Position numbers and translations under genes: made by a program
The notes under the pieces: model-generated
Database searches by the model: none
Seen by the model: only the letters and a program-made list of their open reading frames with translations
What the model was told of the DNA's origin: nothing
Source: Lunasporangiospora selenospora
Taxonomy: Eukaryota > Mortierellomycota > Mortierellomycetes > Mortierellales > Mortierellaceae
NCBI GenBank assembly: GCA_015680635.1
Contig: JAABOA010000886.1
Location: forward strand, 1-10,881
Length of the DNA: 10,881 nucleotides
Direction of reading: 5' to 3'
In this document: in pieces, positions 6,527 to 10,881 of the stretch
Numbering within the stretch: the stretch's first letter is position 1
Layout: the number at the start of each line of letters is the position of its first letter

Positions 6527-8431
6527 ATGTCGTCCATGCGACATTTGTTGGACCTCTGCAAACGACGAGGTTTTCTCTTTCAGTCGGCCGAGATTCACGG
6601 TGGTCTGAGAGGCGCGTATGACTATGGTCCTCTTGGTGTGGAGCTGAAGCGGAACCTTTCACAGGAATGGTGGAACTCTGTTGTCTACCAACGCTCAGAT
6701 GTGGTTGGGATTGATACCGCCATCATCACCCCTCCTGCCGTCCTCAAGACCTCGGGACACGTTGACCAATTCACGGATGAAATGGTCGATTCAAAGCTGA
6801 CCAAGGAGCGGTTCAGACCTGATAAAGCACCACCTCTGAGATTGGATGATCGGATGCGGATTCCTATCCTGGCCCCTGACAAACCAACCGCCAAGTTATG
6901 GGAGAGTGCGATCAGGACTCAATTCGCAAAGGGCGCTCATATCACGCGAAATGGCAAAGAGATCCATCTTCAGGTCGCCCGAATGGAAGAAGACAAGATT
7001 GTGCTCAAGGCTGAAGATAACGCCAACCAAACTGTTGGTCAGCAGGACACTCAGAAATCAAGCGCTACAGATTCATCCTCACTTTCTATTCCTTATCGTG
7101 GATACGTTGATCCAAATACCAATTCGCCCTTCCTGACAGAGTCACGTCCATTCAACCTAATGTTCAAGACCTATCTCGATCCCATCGACCCAATCGATAA
7201 GGTCATCACAACCACTATCGAAGCCCAGTCGCTGCCACCGTCATCACCCTCTTCGTCATCTTCTTCCTCGACAGATCTTACCCGGACGCGCCAGTTGGTT
7301 GACAAGGCCCTTTATCCATCCTTGACCTATCTTCGCCCCGAGACCGCACAGGGTGTCTTTATCAACTATGCTACCGTCCAGCGATCACACCCACATTTGC
7401 GGATCCCATTTGGTATTGCCCAAATTGGCAAATCATTCCGAAACGAAATCCGACTGGAGCATGCCATTTTCCGGACGCCCGAGTTTGAGCAGATGGAGCT
7501 TGAATATTTTGTGGCACCATGGCAGGCGCAGGATCAATTCCAGGCATGGCGTGAGCAACGTATGGGCTGGTGGCGGTACTTTGCACGCAATAAGGGCCGA
7601 TTCCGGGAGCGACCTCATGCACCGGATGAGCTGGCTCATTATTCGAGTGGATGTATCGATGTCGAGTATCTGTTTCCCTGGGGATGGGGTGAGGTCGAAG
7701 GCATTGCCAACCGCGGAGACTTTGATTTGAGCAGGCATTCCGAGGCAACAGGAATCAAACTCCAATACACAGATGCAGTCGTGATGCAGGAACGGCAGCA
7801 ACGAGAGAAGCTGACTGGAAAGAAGGAGACAGAGAACTTGGACCGGGAACGGTTTACGCCTCACGTGGTCGAGTCCTCTTGCGGATTGAACCGAGCCATG
7901 TTGGCGCTGATGTTGGACGCTATGGACGTGGTGGATGAAAGTGGAAAGAGTGTACTTTTGAAGCCAGAGGATATAGTCGAGGATGGCAACAATAACGACG
8001 ACAATGTACAGACCAATATTCCCAAGGGGCAGAGAATCGTTATGAGACTGCACCCTCGTTTGGCGCCTGTGAAGGTCGCTATTCTGCCTCTGGTTTCGAA
8101 CAACGAGGAATTGGCCGAGATCTGCAATGCGATTGGGTCGGAGCTCCGCCAGGAACTGGAGGTGAATGTTTCGGTGGAGATGCAAAGTACAACGGTCGGC
8201 CGGCGGTATTACCGGATGGACGAGATTGGTACACCCTGGTGTATAACTATCGACTATGACACGTTAAAGGATGGCTCGGTGACTATCCGAGACAGGGACT
8301 CTACAGAGCAGCGACGTATTCACAAGGATGAGGTGCTGGAGATTGTCCGAGATGGACTAAGGTTAAATCCCAAGAAGGGCTCCTTCCTAAAATGGGTTAA
8401 AGATTGGGATGGACAGAAGCCGGTCAACTGA
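6527..8431 (+). CDS. Glycine-tRNA ligase, bacterial homodimeric (alpha2) type
   Basis: The enzyme charges tRNA-Gly with glycine using ATP (class II synthetase). The 634-residue frame has no intron, and an in-frame TAG at 6518-6520 fixes the start at 6527 unless an upstream exon is spliced on. It begins directly with the catalytic domain: CKRRGFLFQSAEIHGGLRG and YDYGPLGVELK (about 11-40), SGHVDQFTDEMVD (about 76-88), RPETAQG (about 270-276), motif 2 SFRNEI followed by FEQMELEYF (about 302-328), EGIANRGDFDL (about 396-406) and motif 3 CGLNRAMLAL (about 450-459). The anticodon-binding domain follows (about 505-615: RLAPVKVAILPL, DEIGTPWC, VTIRDRD). These blocks match bacterial GlyS of the Thermus/actinobacterial type rather than eukaryotic GARS, and no WHEP domain is present. 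It exceeds the usual bacterial length (about 460-510) because of an insertion between about 105 and 265, including a Ser-rich loop. A mitochondrial role is plausible but unproven. Confidence 0.93.
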   Translation: MSSMRHLLDLCKRRGFLFQSAEIHGGLRGAYDYGPLGVELKRNLSQEWWNSVVYQRSDVVGIDTAIITPPAVLKTSGHVDQFTDEMVDSKLTKERFRPDKAPPLRLDDRMRIPILAPDKPTAKLWESAIRTQFAKGAHITRNGKEIHLQVARMEEDKIVLKAEDNANQTVGQQDTQKSSATDSSSLSIPYRGYVDPNTNSPFLTESRPFNLMFKTYLDPIDPIDKVITTTIEAQSLPPSSPSSSSSSSTDLTRTRQLVDKALYPSLTYLRPETAQGVFINYATVQRSHPHLRIPFGIAQIGKSFRNEIRLEHAIFRTPEFEQMELEYFVAPWQAQDQFQAWREQRMGWWRYFARNKGRFRERPHAPDELAHYSSGCIDVEYLFPWGWGEVEGIANRGDFDLSRHSEATGIKLQYTDAVVMQERQQREKLTGKKETENLDRERFTPHVVESSCGLNRAMLALMLDAMDVVDESGKSVLLKPEDIVEDGNNNDDNVQTNIPKGQRIVMRLHPRLAPVKVAILPLVSNNEELAEICNAIGSELRQELEVNVSVEMQSTTVGRRYYRMDEIGTPWCITIDYDTLKDGSVTIRDRDSTEQRRIHKDEVLEIVRDGLRLNPKKGSFLKWVKDWDGQKPVN

Positions 8432-9145
8432 GCAAGCCACTACTTCAACAGTTAAAGACATGCTATCCTACATAAAATAGCTTCTAGAGTGAGGACGCAT
8501 GACCTTTAATCCACTCGCAGTGAGTTGAATCCGCAACTGCAGGGGGGGGACTTTGTTCACCTTGGTTTGCCTTTTTTATACAGTAGACGACGTGATCACC
8601 TGTTTATTTGTTGGTCCGGGCGGTCCTAATGCCACGTGGGGAGAGACACGGTTTTTCTTTGCTACCTTTTATTCTCAATGTTGGTGATGGAAATGCTGAA
8701 GCCAAAGGCCCTACTCTGTTGGATATCCGTCTCTGCCAAAGTACCACTTCCGGCAGAAGACATCCGTCTTGACCGGTATTTCAGAGGCGGGGAGAGTGGC
8801 GCTTTGACGATCGGAGTAACAAGAAAAGGTTCCCAAACTTGTCATCGTAACGGAGGTTTGTAAAAGGATAAACAAGAAGGCCGTCACACAGGCATCCTCC
8901 TCCTTTCCCTTCAAAAGTCAGGACTCCACTCCTGATCTCCTGGACTACTTTCCTCATTGACCATTAGCGAGACCGTCACCTCTCAACACTCCTTCTCCTC
9001 TTCTCCTCCCCCCACTCCTACCCACTCCCAAACTCTCTTGCACACGCATTCTCCTGCCAGTCTGGTCCCCTGTTCGTACCACCTCTCTTCTCACTCTTAG
9101 CCTCTTGCTCTCAGCCTCACACCAAAAAAAGAAAAAAAGTCAGTC
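8432..9145 (+). promoter_or_regulatory. Intergenic region: synthetase 3' end and carrier promoter/leader
   Basis: About 714 bases separate the synthetase stop from the carrier ATG. ACATAAAATAG near 8469-8479 may serve the synthetase 3' end. A TTTTTTATAC at 8572-8581 is a weak TATA-like site. From about 8895 to 9120 the plus strand is strongly CT-rich, and an A-rich stretch at 9123-9138 precedes the ATG. This CT-rich leader resembles that before the 701 gene. A 75-codon frame at 8636-8863 lacks support. I see no RNA gene. Confidence 0.5.
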
Positions 9146-10881
9146 ATGAGTGCCTCCACAGCCGCCGCCGCAACCAGGGGTAATTCGCTGATTCTCCCGA
9201 ACATGATCCCTTCGGCAACGGCATCCACCAACACATTGAGACGGAATAGCTTCTCTCTAGACACCGACAATGGAAACGGAGCTTCTCATGGAGCAGCAGC
9301 AGGAGTTGCTCTTGCCACTGTTGCTACTACCGCTGAGACCTCGACAACTGTCACCGTCGCCCCTGTCCAGAAGAAGTTTACCGGGATCCAGTTTTCTTGG
9401 GTACATTTTTTGGCTGGAGGGTAAGTTCTTGCAATCCGAGCCTTGCTCTCGTACTTGGATGTCCTTTTTAGTATATTTTTCCTTTTTCTCAAGCCCTGTC
9501 CTGAAGTTTGTTTACTAATCGTGGATTGACTGTTTTTCTCACTCGTTAGAACTGGAGGCATGGCCGGAGCTCTGGTAACTTCTCCTTTGGATGTAATCAA
9601 GACTCGACTTCAGGTAAACATAGACAGAGTCAAACTTTGGGAAGAAAGCGCTTCGACATGACGCAAGGTGTAGGGAGAGAGCGAGAGAAGAGTTTCCACT
9701 CTGCGGATTTGCTCTGGCATGTCTCCTTGTAGACCACTGATCACTCTGACTGACCCAACCCCCTTCTTCTTTGGACACCCCCCTTTTCCCTTTTTTGGCT
9801 GCACCCCCTTCGACCCTACTGCTGGACCCGATCCCTTCTAGTCGACAATGTACCGCACTTCAAAGGACATCGTTACTATTCCCAGAACCGGCATTGCCTC
9901 AGTGCTCGGACACGTCAAGGACACTTGCCTTCTTCTAGGGTACGTTGCTCTCTCTCTCTCCCCAGGATGTGCCCAGTATAGTGATATATGCCATCGGATC
10001 AGTATTCAAGAAGACTGACCTTTTCTCTCTCATTCTCTATCCACGTGGCAACAAACAGTCATATTTATTCCAAGGAAGGTCCACGAGCGCTCTACAAAGG
10101 ACTTGGACCTAATCTAGTGGGTGTCATTCCTGCAAGGTAACAAGTCAGACTGCATGGAATCTTTACGTGTTTCTAAGATGGGGCTTCTGTTGGACGTTTG
10201 CTGATACTATTGTCCAATCTCATTTCATGATCCACAGGGCTATCAATTTTGCAGCATATGGAAACGGCAAAAAGTTTTATGCAGAGTTGAATCATGGCAA
10301 GGAGTCGACTCTCGTCCACCTCTCTGCTGCTGCTACAGCAGGTATGATTTTTCGGAGACCGAGCATTTCGTTCTAAGTGACCTACCTGAGCAGTATTTAG
10401 AGGCGCGCACTTGCTGACACGTTTCGCGTTCTTACAACTCCCTTGGATATTAGGTGTCGTGACGGCTACAATGACAAACCCCATCTGGCTGGTCAAGACA
10501 AGAATGCAACTTCAGATCGAGGGTGTGCGTCAATACAAGAACAGTGTCGATTGCATCTACCAAATTCTGAAAAACGAAGGAATCCGCGGAATGTACAGGG
10601 GCCTCAGCGCCTCATATCTTGGAGTCGCCGAGGGAACTATTCAGTGGGTGATCTACGAACAACTCAAAAACTCACTTGCACAGCGACGCGCACTGAGGGC
10701 CGACTTTGATAATACCTCTATGAAGGTTGGAGGCAAGCATATTGATGAGTGGGCCGAGTTCCTGGGAGCCGCTGGAGTTGCCAAGTTTATTGCATCAGCT
10801 TTTACATACCCCCATGAAGTGCTCCGGACACGATTGCGACAGGTGCCTGTCGGAAATGAACTTCCCAAGTACACAGGATTG
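9146..10881 (+). CDS. RIM2: Mitochondrial pyrimidine-nucleotide carrier, Rim2/SLC25A33/36 type (3' partial)
   Basis: Rim2-type carriers import pyrimidine (deoxy)nucleoside triphosphates across the mitochondrial inner membrane in exchange for monophosphates, supporting organelle DNA and RNA synthesis. Yeast Rim2 also affects mitochondrial iron use. I read six exons: 9146-9420, 9550-9613, 9842-9939, 10059-10136, 10238-10341 and 10454-10881 (continuing). All junctions are GT-AG and keep frame, giving 349 residues so far. After a Ser/Thr/Ala-rich N-terminus of about 80 residues come three carrier signatures: [10 protein letters not shown] (P104), [12 protein letters not shown] (P216) and [12 protein letters not shown] (P326). 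Trp in the second and PHE in the third are typical of this subfamily. [10 protein letters not shown] and EGTIQW also match yeast Rim2 closely. SLC25A32/Flx1 (folate/FAD) carriers share the Trp signature, but the third repeat fits them less well. The last one or two helices lie beyond the window. The ATG has G at -3. Confidence 0.92.
9421..9549 (+). other. Intron 1 of the carrier gene
   Basis: GTAAGT donor, perfect TACTAAT branch site at 9513-9519, acceptor GTTAG. It splits a glycine codon within the first transmembrane helix region (AGG/TGG). Confidence 0.92.
9614..9841 (+). other. Intron 2 of the carrier gene
   Basis: GTAAAC donor, acceptor TTCTAG, phase 0, 228 bases. It follows the first carrier signature (KTRLQ) directly and is twice as long as the other introns; a CTGACTGAC lies mid-intron. 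I see no gene inside it. Confidence 0.88.
9940..10058 (+). other. Intron 3 of the carrier gene
   Basis: GTACGT donor, ACTGAC branch-like site near 10013-10018, pyrimidine stretch, acceptor ACAG. It splits the Gly codon before HIYSKEG. Confidence 0.9.
10137..10237 (+). other. Intron 4 of the carrier gene
   Basis: GTAACA donor, GCTGAT branch-like site near 10199-10204, acceptor CACAG. It splits the Arg codon in IPARAINF. Confidence 0.9.
10342..10453 (+). other. Intron 5 of the carrier gene
   Basis: GTATGA donor, GCTGAC branch site near 10413-10418, acceptor ATTAG. It splits a Gly codon before [11 protein letters not shown]. Confidence 0.9.

Noticed and set aside
7433-8185. 250-codon open frame antisense to the synthetase
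   Set aside because: It lies wholly within a firmly identified gene and its composition matches an antisense shadow.
8636-8863. 75-codon open frame between synthetase and carrier
   Set aside because: It begins at GTG and has no family resemblance or splice support.
1-10881. tRNA genes, transposons, terminal repeats, CRISPR arrays, biosynthetic cluster
   Set aside because: I found no tRNA box B, transposase or reverse transcriptase motif, paired terminal repeats or spaced repeats on either strand.

Overview
The window is fungal nuclear DNA. Short spliceosomal introns (about 100-230 bases) have GTAAGT-like donors and CTGAC or TACTAAT branch sites. Leaders are pyrimidine-rich, genes are closely spaced and strands are mixed. 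A Rim2-type mitochondrial carrier and an NSRP1 homologue fit a filamentous, possibly early-diverging fungus. Mortierellomycotina is my best guess from overall style, but nothing here proves the lineage. I see no transposon, tRNA, rRNA, CRISPR array or bacterial operon.

Layout. Positions 1-700 are a (TC)n microsatellite and a CT-rich promoter/leader with an AUG-UAG start-stop element just before the first gene. Positions 701-4588 (+) hold a very long, mostly disordered Ser/Thr/Pro-rich protein of unknown function; its reading frame changes near 1945-2000 and again near 3830-3915. Positions 4589-4997 are the shared 3' region between converging genes. Positions 4998-6203 (-) encode an NSRP1/CCDC55-type nuclear-speckle splicing-factor homologue. 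A 323-base divergent promoter separates it from 6527-8431 (+), an intronless glycyl-tRNA synthetase. After about 700 bases without a convincing gene, 9146-10881 (+) holds the 5' six exons of a RIM2/SLC25A33/36-type mitochondrial pyrimidine-nucleotide carrier, cut by the window edge.

The genes are not an operon. Loose links exist: the carrier supplies nucleotides for mitochondrial DNA and RNA synthesis, and the synthetase may work in the same organelle. The most notable point is that the glycyl-tRNA synthetase matches the bacterial homodimeric (alpha2) type, not the usual eukaryotic cytosolic/mitochondrial GARS/GRS1. It sits between ordinary eukaryotic genes, so contamination is unlikely; lateral acquisition is the leading inference. 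The large disordered protein may be an undescribed family, but its gene model must be settled first.
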